From Thermococcus sp. (GTDB lineage: Archaea > Methanobacteriota_B > Thermococci > Thermococcales > Thermococcaceae): 64,000 nt of DNA. Under the pieces are notes generated by a model, which saw only the letters and a program-made list of their open reading frames with translations, had not been told where the DNA came from and did no database searches. Location: contig JALTCK010000092.1 in the NCBI GenBank assembly GCA_027074805.1, forward strand, positions 21,717 to 85,716. The letters run 5' to 3'. A program made the position numbers and the translations under genes. Below, in pieces: positions 48,044-56,979 of this stretch (positions are counted from its first letter, which is position 1; each line of letters begins with the position of its first letter).

Positions 48044-49162
48044 TCACCCCCTCTCCTCTATCGGGACGTATCTCTTGCCTATTTTCCCCACGTACTTCAG
48101 GCGGGGCCTTATCAGCCTGTTGTGGCTCAGGTACTCGGCCAAATGGGCCGTCCAGCCGGCTATCCTGCCCATTGCGAAAACCGTCGTGTAGAGCTCGGGC
48201 GGTATGTCCAGGGCCCTGAAAACTATCCCTGCCCAGTAGTCGACGTTGATATGAACTCCTTTTTTAGCCAGATGCGTTTCTATCAGCCTTTCAAGGCTCT
48301 CGGCAACGGCGAAGAGCTTTGGATCCCCGAGCTCCGAGGCGTAGCGCTTGAATATCCTAGCCCTTGGATCGTAGGTCTTGTAGACGCGGTGGCCCGCTCC
48401 CATAACCCTCTTTCCAGCTTTCAGCGTCTCAAAGAACCACCTCTCCGCGTTCTCGGGCGAGCCTATCTCCATGAACTGGTTGAGCGCCTTCTCCACTGCT
48501 CCTCCGTGAAGTGGGCCCTTGAGGGCGCCTATTCCAGCAACCACGGCCGAGTAGTAGTCGCTGAGTGTTGAGCCGACGGTCATGACCGTGAAGGCCGATG
48601 CATTTATTTCATGCTCTGCGTAGAGGATCAGGGCGACGTCCATTGCCTTCTCGACCTGAGGGCTGGGTTCCTCGCCGTGGAGCATGTAAAGGAAGTTGGC
48701 CGAGTGGCTGAGCTTCTCCTTCGGCTCTATGTAGTCCATTCCGTTCTTGACTCTCCAGAGGTTGGCCACGAGAGTGGGCATTTTGGCGGTAATGCTTAGT
48801 CCTTTTCTATAAACATCCTCCTGAGAAACGCTTGGTTCGCCGTCAAGGTTGCCCATATAGGAGACGAGAGTCCTGAGAGCCCCCATGGGGTGAACCCTCT
48901 TGGGAAGCATCTCCATGAGCTCTAGGACTTCTTCTGGGAGATCCCTCTGTTCAGCGAGTTTGTTCCTGAAGTCCTCCAGCTCCCGCATTTTTGGGAGCAT
49001 CCCATACCAGAGAAGGTAGGTCACTTCTTCATAGGAACTTTTTTCGGGCAACTCCGTTATGTCATACCCCCTGTAGTAGAGTTCCCCTCTTTTCTCATCA
49101 ATGTAGCATATGGAGGAGGTGTCGAGGTAGACACCTTCTAAGCCTTCCTCCTCGCATCCCAT
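48044..49162 (-). CDS. gltA: Citrate synthase
   Basis: Condenses oxaloacetate and acetyl-CoA. The 372-aa short archaeal form shows LDTSSICYIDEKRGELYYRGY at the start, the histidine loops GALKGPLHGGAVEKA and MGAGHRVYKTYDPRA, and the acid in INVDYWAGIVFRAL. Related 2-methylcitrate synthases are hard to exclude, but the adjacent IDH and aconitase favour citrate. First gene of the operon; T-rich and TATA-like TTTAAAAAAG lies about 70 bp upstream. Confidence 0.94.
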   Translation of the reverse strand: MGCEEEGLEGVYLDTSSICYIDEKRGELYYRGYDITELPEKSSYEEVTYLLWYGMLPKMRELEDFRNKLAEQRDLPEEVLELMEMLPKRVHPMGALRTLVSYMGNLDGEPSVSQEDVYRKGLSITAKMPTLVANLWRVKNGMDYIEPKEKLSHSANFLYMLHGEEPSPQVEKAMDVALILYAEHEINASAFTVMTVGSTLSDYYSAVVAGIGALKGPLHGGAVEKALNQFMEIGSPENAERWFFETLKAGKRVMGAGHRVYKTYDPRARIFKRYASELGDPKLFAVAESLERLIETHLAKKGVHINVDYWAGIVFRALDIPPELYTTVFAMGRIAGWTAHLAEYLSHNRLIRPRLKYVGKIGKRYVPIEERG

Positions 49163-49538
49163 GGTACCACCGGGTGATAGAAAAGTGCGTGCTTTATATC
49201 TTTAGCGGCTTTCTTTTTGTAAATCTGCCGAGTTTACTTTCTTTTTTAAATTTTTAGACCATATTGTTTTTCTATTTTTCAAATTTAAATTTTATATTCT
49301 CTCTTTAAACTCTATGCCCCCAGTTCTCTCTGTGGCGTCAGCACTAGGCCTAGAAATGCATTTATAGGGCCCAACCCCTGTATGGGAAAGTTGGCAGTTT
49401 GGGAACTTGTGGGGTGCAGGATTCCATGAAGGTTTGTACTCAAAGGTGACTGTGTTGAAGATTCTTGAGAGCAACTTGGGAAAGCAATTCCGAAAAGGGT
49501 GTGGAAACCTGTGAATTGCCAATATGGGGAAATGGAGG
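49163..49538. other. Gene-free spacer, 376 bp
   Basis: Holds the minus-strand promoter of the citrate synthase operon near 49230-49245 (AT-rich TTTAAAAAAG). The rest has no reading frame I would support. On the plus strand a TATA-like ATTTATAG near 49350 is followed by a short frame MGKLAVWELVGCRIP and several broken pieces, which may be a decayed gene or an unannotated transcript. Confidence 0.5.
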
Positions 49539-50678
49539 TTAATTTTGCCCTCTGACACAATTTTCAAGTTTTTCCAGGGGGCATTCCGCCGCACTTCCAG
49601 ACTGTGAATTCCTGAGAGTTTTTAGACCCGAGCCGGTTAGTATGGAGACAACTTTAGAACTCTCTGGGAGGTTAAGCTTTCCAAGAGCGGCTATCCCTGT
49701 TGCACTGGCAGGTTGGACGAAGAGGCCATCTTCGGCGAGTTTTCTTTGGGCCTCAACGATTTCGCCATCGGAGACGGTAACGCAAAGCCAGTTGAAGTCC
49801 CGAAGCAGTTTTAGAACCGCGTTCCCGCTCGGAGGGTACGGATTCGTTATGGCTTTCGCTATCGTATCTGGCTTTTCGAAGCGCTCTATCCTCGGTTTTC
49901 CCTCTTCAAACGCCTTGCATATCGGGGAACATCCTTCAGCCTGAACCGTCACTAGAGTCGGCAATTCTTCTATCAGACGGCTCTCCCTCAGCTCGATGAA
50001 GCCCTTGGCTATACCCCTGAAGAGCCCGCCGGAGCTGCTCGGGATCAGAACGTAGTCTGGGCTTAACTCCTCAGCCATCTCGAAGGCTATTCCTTTATAG
50101 CCCTCTATCCTGAAGGGATTGTCCGAGTTAATGAAGTAGATGCCAAGCTTTTCTCCTAATCTCAGGCTCTCGAAGTAGAGTCTCCCGTAGTCCCCAAGAA
50201 CCCTTATCACATCAGCACCATAAGCGGAAATTGCCTTCAGTTTTTCTTCGCTCGCGCTTTCGGAAACGAGGATTTTGGCGTTAAGGCCGAAGCGCGATGC
50301 GTAGGCTGAAACGCTGGCTGCCATGTTGCCCGTCGAGACCGTTCCAACGGTTTTATAGCCGGCCTTGAGGGCATAGCTCATTGCCAGGAAAGTCCCCCTA
50401 TCCTTGAAGCTCCAGGTTGGATTCACCGTTTCGTTCTTGAGGTAGAGCCTTATCCCGAGCTCCCTTCCAATTTTTGATTTTATGAGAGGTGTATCGCCCT
50501 CGCCGAGCGATAGTTCGAGGAGAGGTTCCACAGGCCAGAAGTCCCAGAACCGCTCCCAGACGGTTTTTCCTAGATAGGGCTCTCCTTTAAAGAGGTCGAA
50601 TTCGACCGGCTCACCGCAGGAGCACCGCTGAGCCGGTTCATCATAGGTCCTTCCGCAGATGGGACATCTAAGCTTCAC
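49539..50678 (-). CDS. thrC: Threonine synthase
   Basis: PLP enzyme that makes threonine from phosphohomoserine. The 379-aa protein has an N-terminal zinc ribbon (CPICG...RCSCG), PLP lysine in NPTWSFKDRGTF, SVSTGNMAASVSAYASRFG and the glycine loop LIPSSSGGLFRG. Size and motifs fit the archaeal enzyme. It overlaps the end of the upstream metallopeptidase gene. Confidence 0.9.
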   Translation of the reverse strand: MKLRCPICGRTYDEPAQRCSCGEPVEFDLFKGEPYLGKTVWERFWDFWPVEPLLELSLGEGDTPLIKSKIGRELGIRLYLKNETVNPTWSFKDRGTFLAMSYALKAGYKTVGTVSTGNMAASVSAYASRFGLNAKILVSESASEEKLKAISAYGADVIRVLGDYGRLYFESLRLGEKLGIYFINSDNPFRIEGYKGIAFEMAEELSPDYVLIPSSSGGLFRGIAKGFIELRESRLIEELPTLVTVQAEGCSPICKAFEEGKPRIERFEKPDTIAKAITNPYPPSGNAVLKLLRDFNWLCVTVSDGEIVEAQRKLAEDGLFVQPASATGIAALGKLNLPESSKVVSILTGSGLKTLRNSQSGSAAECPLEKLENCVRGQN

Positions 50679-51765
50679 TCCGGACCCTCCTCGAGGCCTT
50701 CAGGAGGACGGTTTTACCTTCAATCCTTATCGTGTAGGTTGCGTAGGTGTTCCCCTTGGCGAGTTTTTCAAGGGTCTCTCCAAAGATCTCTGCGGCGCTC
50801 TCGTTGGAGAACTTCACCTTCCAAAGGAGAATGTAGTGAGTGCCGTTGGTGGCGAGAATGAGACGATCGCCGAGCCAGGCGCTCGAGACGTTCCAAGCCG
50901 TTTCGTTGTCCTCCTTTGCGACGTCCCTGAGGAGGACGTAGACGTAGAACTCCCCCATTCTGTCGTCCCTCATCACGCTCCAGTTCTCTGGGACTTCCAG
51001 AGAGATGGTGACCGGCCTCACGTTGTTTAGGTAGAGCTCGGGGTGCATTATCTGGGCCGTTGAGCCTGGGTAGTGTGTGTAGGCTTCATTGACAAGCTTC
51101 CAACCGCCTTTGTCGTATAGGTAGCGAACGAATTGGTCCCCGAAGACGTAGGGGAAGATGTGGAGGTCAGTTATTGGATCTCCGCTGAGGGAGTGTATCT
51201 TGTGGATGGGAATTCCGTTTCTCTGGCAGTACATGTCTGCCACTAGATCGGCGTCGCCCTCCACCAACGCCTGAACCGCGAGGGTTCCATCGGTCGTGTT
51301 TGCCCCGTATTTTGCGTTGAACCACTGTTTTTGGAGAACATGGACGCTCTCATGGGCTATTGTCCGCTTTGCTGTTGCTTCGTTCCCCAAGAAGTTCTCT
51401 CTGATGATATATATTCTGTCTCCAACGGTAGCCGCTATCCACCCGGCACTCCTTTCCCTTTCCTCCTTTAGGAACTGGTAGTCCGGTGGAAGAAGAAAAG
51501 TCATCTTGTACGTGAGTTCTTCGATTTTCAACCTTTCTATGTCGGGTTTAGAAGGCTTCGACATAGCAAGAGCCTGGGCTTTTGAGATGACTATGATCTG
51601 CGGCTCCTCTTTAAAGTAAAGTCCCCTTATCTCTTGGACCTGTTTTAGGATCTCCGCTACTTCGTTCAGGACGTTATCACCAGAGTACGCTAATTCAACG
51701 GACGAATACAGGGAGAGTGCTAAGATCAGGACCAAAGCCATAGATAGGAGGGTTTTTTTACTCAT
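50668..51765 (-). CDS. Exported zinc metallopeptidase-like protein
   Basis: A 365-aa protein with a signal peptide (residues 5-26). The motif IAHESVHVLQKQWF is an HExxH zinc site (His138, Glu139, His142), and Glu169 in LVEGDADLVADMY is a good third ligand of gluzincin type. The surroundings look like a peptidase of the M48/DUF-type group and not a known secreted protease. The C-terminal domain is beta-rich. Probably digests protein outside the cell, alongside proteasome and other peptidases. Confidence 0.8.
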   Translation of the reverse strand: MSKKTLLSMALVLILALSLYSSVELAYSGDNVLNEVAEILKQVQEIRGLYFKEEPQIIVISKAQALAMSKPSKPDIERLKIEELTYKMTFLLPPDYQFLKEERERSAGWIAATVGDRIYIIRENFLGNEATAKRTIAHESVHVLQKQWFNAKYGANTTDGTLAVQALVEGDADLVADMYCQRNGIPIHKIHSLSGDPITDLHIFPYVFGDQFVRYLYDKGGWKLVNEAYTHYPGSTAQIMHPELYLNNVRPVTISLEVPENWSVMRDDRMGEFYVYVLLRDVAKEDNETAWNVSSAWLGDRLILATNGTHYILLWKVKFSNESAAEIFGETLEKLAKGNTYATYTIRIEGKTVLLKASRRVRSEA

Positions 51766-51811
51766 GGTTAGGTGTATGGAAGAAGGGGTTAAAAAGAGAT
51801 TTGGTGCAACT

Positions 51812-52408
51812 TTAGAACTCGACGAACTCTTCGCTCATGCCCTCCTTAGTAATCACTATCACCTGCACCTTTCTGTCGCCGGTATATACGTCTCTTTTCC
51901 CGGCGGTTTTAACTGCCCTGACCGCGAGTTCCTTCGCTTCCTTGACGCCCATATCCTTCTTAAAGCCGTCCTCGAGAACGGCTATGGCGAAGGGACTCCC
52001 CGAGCCCGTGGCGGTATAATCGTCGAAGACGAGGCCCCCGAGTGGATCGAGATTAGCTAAAGTCGGTTCGTCGACGCAGCCCCCTATGATGATCTGAACC
52101 ATGTAGGGGAACCACTTGTTTTCGTTGAGTATGTTACTCAGGAGGTTCGCCATGGCTTTTGTGTTCATCTCCCTGTTCCAGGTGAAGCGATAGTACCGGG
52201 CTTCCGCCTCGAGCATCCTCGCTAAAGCCTGTACGTCTCCAACGCTCCCCGCTGTGGTTATCGCTATCCTGTCGGTGATGGGAACTATTTTCTTGATGTT
52301 GAGGGTCTCAACCATATGGTCTAGGGATGCTTGAGTATCGGCCGCGAGAACAACACCGTCCCGGGCTTTTATTCCCACGGTTGTGGTTCCGGTCTTCTTG
52401 GTTTCCAT
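51812..52408 (-). CDS. psmB: Proteasome beta subunit
   Basis: Catalytic subunit of the 20S proteasome, 198 aa. A propeptide METKKTG is followed by TTTVGIKARDGVVLAADTQAS, so Thr8 becomes the nucleophile after self-processing. Lysine in the TLNIKKIVPI segment and GSGSPFAIAVLEDGF are typical. Thermococcales have two beta subunits; this should be one of them, with the alpha gene elsewhere. Confidence 0.95.
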   Translation of the reverse strand: METKKTGTTTVGIKARDGVVLAADTQASLDHMVETLNIKKIVPITDRIAITTAGSVGDVQALARMLEAEARYYRFTWNREMNTKAMANLLSNILNENKWFPYMVQIIIGGCVDEPTLANLDPLGGLVFDDYTATGSGSPFAIAVLEDGFKKDMGVKEAKELAVRAVKTAGKRDVYTGDRKVQVIVITKEGMSEEFVEF

Positions 52409-52442
52409 TTTCTCACCCTCACTCTGATAGTGCCACCCGGTT

Positions 52443-53171
52443 TTAAACCTTGCTAAGGCCTGCTATGAGAAGTATCTTACCTCCAACTTCAACTATATCA
52501 GCCCTTATACCGTAGACTTCTTCAAGGATTTTGGGTTCGAGGTTATCAGGCTTTCCCTCCCACACCTTTTTTCCCTCATTCAAGACGAGAAGTCTGTCTG
52601 CGTATCCCAATGCTAGGTTGACATCGTGAAGAACCGCGACAATTATCTTTTCCTCCTTAAGTTCTTTTAGCAGCTCCATGACGAGAAGGGCATGGTTTAC
52701 ATCAAGGTGGCTGGTGGGCTCGTCGAGGAGTATAACCTCACTTCCTTGGGCCAGAGCCCTTGCGATCAGTGCCATCTGGTACTCACCCCCGGAAAGGAAA
52801 GTTATCGGCTCCCTGCGCCTCTCCCAGAGTCCTACCCGTTTCAAGGCGCTCTCTACGTCGCCTCTCGTCGTATAAGTGGCCATTTCCACGAACTCCTCGA
52901 TGGTGAAGGCAAACTCCGGAAGGGACGTCTGCGGGACGTAGGTTATCAATTTGGCCCTCTCTCGGGGCTTCATACTCGTGAGCTCTCTACCGTTGAGGCT
53001 GACCGTTCCATCACCATTGAGTATGCCGACCATGCACTTGAGTAGGGTGCTTTTTCCGGCCCCATTTGGCCCTATTATTGCCAGCAGTTCCCCCCGATCA
53101 GTTGAGAACTCCACGTCATCGAGAGCCATTCTGCTTCCGTAGGAAAATGAGAGCTTTACCTTGAGGGTCAT
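52443..53171 (-). CDS. Iron/cobalamin ABC transporter, ATP-binding protein
   Basis: A 242-aa ABC ATPase of the FecE/BtuD type. Walker A IIGPNGAGKSTLLKCM, signature LSGGEYQMALIARALAQ and Walker B VILLDEPTSHLDVNHALLV are present, with H-loop LHDVNLALGYADRL. It overlaps the permease gene by ATGA. Metal chelate or cobalamin is expected. Confidence 0.93.
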   Translation of the reverse strand: MTLKVKLSFSYGSRMALDDVEFSTDRGELLAIIGPNGAGKSTLLKCMVGILNGDGTVSLNGRELTSMKPRERAKLITYVPQTSLPEFAFTIEEFVEMATYTTRGDVESALKRVGLWERRREPITFLSGGEYQMALIARALAQGSEVILLDEPTSHLDVNHALLVMELLKELKEEKIIVAVLHDVNLALGYADRLLVLNEGKKVWEGKPDNLEPKILEEVYGIRADIVEVGGKILLIAGLSKV

Positions 53172-54184
53172 CTCATCAACTCCCCCCTCTTGTGCTTTAA
53201 GAGAAGGTACATGAAAAGTGGGGCACCCATCATGGCCGTTATTATGCCAACGGGCAGCTCGGTGGGACTTGCAATAGTTCTCGCGAGAAGATCGGCTATA
53301 ACAAGGAGAGAACCTCCGAAGAGTGCCGTCGCAGGGGTCAGTTCCCTATGGTTTGGTCCGAGGAGGAGGCGCATTATATGGGGGCTTACCAGTCCAATAA
53401 AGCCTATTATCCCGGCCGTTGCGACGGCAAAGGCCGTTAGGAATGCTATAACGCCGATGACTAGTTTTCTGTAGAGGTGCAGGTCGAGGCCAAGGGCTAT
53501 ACTCTCCTCACCAAGCAGGAGGAGGTTGAGCTCGCGCCACTTGAGGATGAGGAAGAGCAGGCCGAGGAGGGTGACAATGAACATCTCTGCAACATCGCCC
53601 CATCCGCTGCCGTTGAAGGTCCCCATGAGCCACATCCACGTCACAGTAGCTTTGTCTTGTCGGCTTATGATAAGGTACCACGTTACAGCACTGGCAAGGA
53701 AGCCGTAGGCTATTCCTGCTAGGAGGAGCGTGTCGACCGGGATTTTACCGTCCACCTTGGCTACGTTGTAGACGGCAAAGACTGAGGCCAGTGAGAAGAC
53801 TAGGGCTAATAGTCCCATATGCTCCGGCCAGTATATCGCCCCGAGGGCGCCTCCCATGCCAGCACCGGCGCTGATGCCGATGATGTATGGATCCGCTAGG
53901 GGGTTCTTGAAGAGGGCTTGGGATGCTACTCCTGCTGAGGCGAGGGCAACCCCAACGAGGTATGCCAGAAGAACACGCGGCAGGCGGAGTTCCCACACGA
54001 TGATGTAATATTTAGGCTGCTCACCGGGGTTTATGGAATGAAAGGCCAGTGCAAGGGCGGATTTTAATCCATAGGTGATGCTTTCACTGACATCCGCGGC
54101 GCTGACGTGGACAGAACCTATGTAAACTCCAAGGAACATGGACAGCAGTGAGAGTGTAATGAGAGCGGGCGGCCACTTTCTCAT
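53168..54184 (-). CDS. Iron/cobalamin ABC transporter, permease (FecCD family)
   Basis: A 338-aa membrane protein with nine or ten hydrophobic segments. ELRLPRVLLAYLVGVALASAGVASQALFKNPLADPYIIGISAGAGMG and GFIGLVSPHIMRLLLGPNHRELTPATAL are hallmarks (quoted in part as RLPRVLLAYLVG and SPHIMRLLLGPNHREL). No substrate-binding protein gene is adjacent in this window. Confidence 0.93.
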   Translation of the reverse strand: MRKWPPALITLSLLSMFLGVYIGSVHVSAADVSESITYGLKSALALAFHSINPGEQPKYYIIVWELRLPRVLLAYLVGVALASAGVASQALFKNPLADPYIIGISAGAGMGGALGAIYWPEHMGLLALVFSLASVFAVYNVAKVDGKIPVDTLLLAGIAYGFLASAVTWYLIISRQDKATVTWMWLMGTFNGSGWGDVAEMFIVTLLGLLFLILKWRELNLLLLGEESIALGLDLHLYRKLVIGVIAFLTAFAVATAGIIGFIGLVSPHIMRLLLGPNHRELTPATALFGGSLLVIADLLARTIASPTELPVGIITAMMGAPLFMYLLLKHKRGELMR

Positions 54185-54337
54185 GATGTCGGATTATTTG
54201 TCCAGCGGTTTAAAGGTTTTGGGTCGGCTAGGAATTCGATCATCATCTGGGGTCAGACTCGGGAATGCTCGTCTCGTTGGGTGGTTCCCCATCCCAATCC
54301 CCTCAATCCTTAAAAGCTTTGATGAGTAGTCTATAAT

Positions 54338-54841
54338 ATGAGCACCTCCTACAGAGAACTCGGCGGGAAAATCCCCCTAACCATGGTCGTCATAAGGCCC
54401 GTCAGACTCTTTGACATACCTGATGTCATGCGCATCGAGCGCGCTTCTTTTAGGGAGGAGTACCCGAGGGGTGTTTTTCTCACCTTCCTTGAAAGCAATC
54501 CGGATACCTTTCTTGTTGCTGAGTACAATGGAAGGGTTATAGGCTACGTAATGGCCTACCTCAGACCGGATCTCGAGGGCCACATCATGAGCATAGCTGT
54601 TGATCCAGATTACAGAGGCATGGGAATCGGCTCAACTCTTCTGAGCGAGGTGATAGAGCGTCTTATAAAGAAGGGGGCCCGATACATAGGTCTTGAGGTT
54701 CGTGTTAGCAACCTCGGGGCCATAGCCCTCTACGAGAGGTTCGGCTTCAGGAAGATCAAGAGGATAATAGGCTACTACGCAGATGGCGAGGACGCCTACT
54801 ACATGCTCCTCCCAGCGGATGAGTGGGGTGGGCGGAATTGA
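54338..54841 (+). CDS. rimI: Ribosomal protein/N-terminal acetyltransferase RimI-like (GNAT)
   Basis: A 167-aa GNAT fold: IRPVRLFDIPDVMRIERASF at the start, the acetyl-CoA loop VDPDYRGMGIGSTLL, and the end VSNLGAIALYERFGFRKIKRIIGYYADGEDAYYM typical of the archaeal Ard1/RimI family that acetylates protein N-termini. A TATA-like CTTAAAAG is about 25 bp before the ATG and no ribosome site is seen, so the mRNA may be leaderless. Coupled to endA by a TTGA overlap. Confidence 0.9.
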   Translation: MSTSYRELGGKIPLTMVVIRPVRLFDIPDVMRIERASFREEYPRGVFLTFLESNPDTFLVAEYNGRVIGYVMAYLRPDLEGHIMSIAVDPDYRGMGIGSTLLSEVIERLIKKGARYIGLEVRVSNLGAIALYERFGFRKIKRIIGYYADGEDAYYMLLPADEWGGRN

Positions 54842-55353
54842 AGGAGCCGATAGTCTTTTACCTGAGCGGCGACAGGGTCTTCAGCGAGCGCGAAAAGGCG
54901 ATAAACCAGTTCTACAACAAGCGCTACTTCGGAGAGGTGGTCAACGGGAAGCTCTTCCTCTCTCTGATTGAAGCCGCTTATCTTCTCGAAAAGGGGAAGA
55001 TAAGGGTCTTCGACGGCGAGAATGAACTGTCGTTCCAGGATTTAGTTGAACTCGGCCGGAAAAGGGACGACCAGTTCGATATAAAGCTCCTCGTCTACAC
55101 GGATTTGCGCGATAGGGGATACACAGTGAAGTCCGCCCTAAAGTTCGGCTCCCACTTCCGCGTTTACAGGCGGGGAATGGACGAGCACTCCCAGTGGCTC
55201 GTCTGGGTCGTTCCCGAGAACCTTCGCTTCTCTCCGAACGACATAACGGCACGGGTTAGAGTTGCCCACGGCGTCAGGAAGAACATGATCATGGCCGTCG
55301 TCGATGAGGACAACGACGTGGTTTATTACAAGATCGAGTGGGTTAAGTTCTGA
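54838..55353 (+). CDS. endA: tRNA-intron endonuclease
   Basis: Splices pre-tRNA at the bulge-helix-bulge. The 171-aa homodimeric/tetrameric-type enzyme has catalytic Tyr in DLRDRGYTVKSALKFGSHFRVY, His in HSQWLVWVV and Lys in AHGVRKNMIMAVV. TTG at 54838 gives MKEPIVFYLSG, which as I recall is how Pyrococcus EndA starts, and overlaps the rimI stop; a GTG at 54823 would add five residues. Confidence 0.94.
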   Translation: MKEPIVFYLSGDRVFSEREKAINQFYNKRYFGEVVNGKLFLSLIEAAYLLEKGKIRVFDGENELSFQDLVELGRKRDDQFDIKLLVYTDLRDRGYTVKSALKFGSHFRVYRRGMDEHSQWLVWVVPENLRFSPNDITARVRVAHGVRKNMIMAVVDEDNDVVYYKIEWVKF

Positions 55354-55357
55354 GGCC

Positions 55358-55936
55358 TTATCCTCTCAGCCCCCTTAATTCCGTCACGACATTCCGGACC
55401 CACCCTGGAAGTTCTTCAAAGGGAACGATCTCAACGCTGACGTTCTCTGACGTTAAACTGACCCTCGCAACAGCGAACTCTTCTCCTGGGAATGGAAGCG
55501 TGGACGTTATGTTGGAGCTATTCGTCCCAGTGCTCTTTCCATTGCCTCCGATTGAGTAGTAAAGCCGAACGGTGAGGTTGCTCACGTTGTAGGTTATAAG
55601 GTTGGCATCGGACGGTAGTTTTCCACTCTCCTCGACCAGTGACCGGGCCATGTCGAGTGCCTTTCCGGTGTAGACGAGGTAGTCGCTGTAAGAAATCTCC
55701 TTAATTTTCAGTATCTTACCGTTTTCAGCCCTAATCACTTGGTAATAGCGCGTTCCGTCGCTGGTGTTGACTTGGTAATACTCATAGTAGGTTGAGTTTC
55801 CTAGAAAGATACCGCCGAGGGTGTGTGGATGGCTGGCGATTAGGGCGTTGAAGTCGGTATTGTTGGTTGTATGGCAATGATGCGATAATATAATGGCCGC
55901 GATCAGAAGGATTACGGCCACTTGTTCCTTTTTCAT
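55358..55936 (-). CDS. Exported or membrane-anchored protein, 192 aa
   Basis: Signal or anchor at residues 5-20, then a beta-rich domain with several N-glycosylation sequons. Contains YYEYYQVNTSDGTRYYQVI and the closing VPFEELPGWVRNVVTELRG. It is the last gene of the cluster that runs from 57724 down. No family recognised. Confidence 0.72.
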   Translation of the reverse strand: MKKEQVAVILLIAAIILSHHCHTTNNTDFNALIASHPHTLGGIFLGNSTYYEYYQVNTSDGTRYYQVIRAENGKILKIKEISYSDYLVYTGKALDMARSLVEESGKLPSDANLITYNVSNLTVRLYYSIGGNGKSTGTNSSNITSTLPFPGEEFAVARVSLTSENVSVEIVPFEELPGWVRNVVTELRGLRG

Positions 55937-55982
55937 TGCATTTTCCTCCGTTCTCTCGGGATAACCCGTGCATGGGCGATGG

Positions 55983-56288
55983 TTACTTGCCCACAGGATG
56001 GAGTAGCCTGTTAGCGGTGAAGTCTATGTAAACAGCCGCCAACAGCATGAGGAGGAGCACTGTGATAGCAATCGCAATGGTTCTCAGGCTCGTTTTCCCC
56101 TCGCCCCTGAGCAGGTACAACTTACCCCCTCCAAGGGCGGTCATTATTACCGCGAAGACGCTCAGCAGGTGGTTGTTGGTGAAGTAACCAGTCTTGAGTA
56201 CGAACAGTCCGCCGAAGAGGGCAATCACCACCACGGGCAGGATGGTGAGAGTCCTGTCAATCCGCTGGCTGAGTGAGACAGACTCCAT
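55983..56288 (-). CDS. Small membrane protein, 101 aa
   Basis: Three hydrophobic segments (residues 14-32, 40-54 and 70-90). Starts MESVSLSQRIDRTLTILPVV. Overlaps the upstream small membrane protein gene by 32 bp. GGAGGGAGCGG precedes the ATG. Function unknown. Confidence 0.7.
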   Translation of the reverse strand: MESVSLSQRIDRTLTILPVVVIALFGGLFVLKTGYFTNNHLLSVFAVIMTALGGGKLYLLRGEGKTSLRTIAIAITVLLLMLLAAVYIDFTANRLLHPVGK

Positions 56289-56634
56289 TCCGCTCCCTCC
56301 GTTTTATTTTTGGTCCACAGGTGATCACCCCCATATGCTTCAATACGAATGCCAGGATGAGCTCTATAACGAGGCCAATGAGAGCAAAGTATTCTCCTTT
56401 TATATCGACGATGAAAGCCGGGCCAAGCCAGAGGGTCGTGAAGAGACCTATCGCGGTGATGTCCCTCTTTGGGACACTCCCCTCAAGGTATCCACCCAGC
56501 ATGACCATAAACACAATCCCGCCGACCTCAATCCATGTTAAGGGCCGGCTAACTTCCCTTGGAATGTTAAACAGTGCCAGCAGAAAAAGGAGGAGAAAGT
56601 AGAGGAGGGGTAATAGCAAACTCCAGCGCTTCAT
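56257..56634 (-). CDS. Small membrane protein, 125 aa
   Basis: Four hydrophobic segments in the first 105 residues (LLLPLLYFLLLFLLALF, VGGIVFMVMLGGYLEG and so on), then a basic tail. It is a paralogue of the next protein upstream: both begin MK[R/S]W-hydrophobic-LPLLYFL and share the G-G-Y/S-LEG/DG pattern. GGTGAG lies before the ATG. Confidence 0.72.
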   Translation of the reverse strand: MKRWSLLLPLLYFLLLFLLALFNIPREVSRPLTWIEVGGIVFMVMLGGYLEGSVPKRDITAIGLFTTLWLGPAFIVDIKGEYFALIGLVIELILAFVLKHMGVITCGPKIKRRERNGVCLTQPAD

Positions 56635-56643
56635 TGTCTCACC

Positions 56644-56979
56644 TCAGTTTTCAGTCTGTCCTCTTTCTTCCGGAACTTTCCCCCATAGAAACCCGATAAT
56701 AAGTTCTACAACAAGTCCGGCCGCCACAAGAAGTTGCCATGATGCTGTCCTGCCCACATAAGATACTCCCGCCCATGCCAGGGTGAAAACCCCGAGAAGT
56801 ATTACAATGGTCTTCGAGGCCTCTCCATCTAAGTATGAGCCTACCGTTGCCATAAAAACCGCCCCGCCGATTAGAATCCAGAAATGAAAGGTGTTCAGTG
56901 ATCGAATCGACAGAGCTCTTAACATGAACCAGCATACTAAAAAGTAAAGGATTGGCAAAACCACCCTCCAAGACTTCAC
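56644..56979 (-). CDS. Small membrane protein, 111 aa, paralogue of its neighbour
   Basis: Four transmembrane segments: VVLPILYFLVCWFMLRAL, FWILIGGAVFMATVGSYL, TIVILLGVFTLAWAG and LLVAAGLVVELIIGFLWG. The GTG start at 56979 follows GGAGGGACAAGC and overlaps a TGA stop in another frame (see the next entry). Paralogue of the 125-aa protein directly downstream. Confidence 0.75.
   Translation of the reverse strand: MKSWRVVLPILYFLVCWFMLRALSIRSLNTFHFWILIGGAVFMATVGSYLDGEASKTIVILLGVFTLAWAGVSYVGRTASWQLLVAAGLVVELIIGFLWGKVPEERGQTEN

Noticed and set aside
49171..49187. TATCAC half-site before the citrate synthase start
   Set aside because: The second half does not match GTGATA at N5; it is only a ribosome-site-like sequence.
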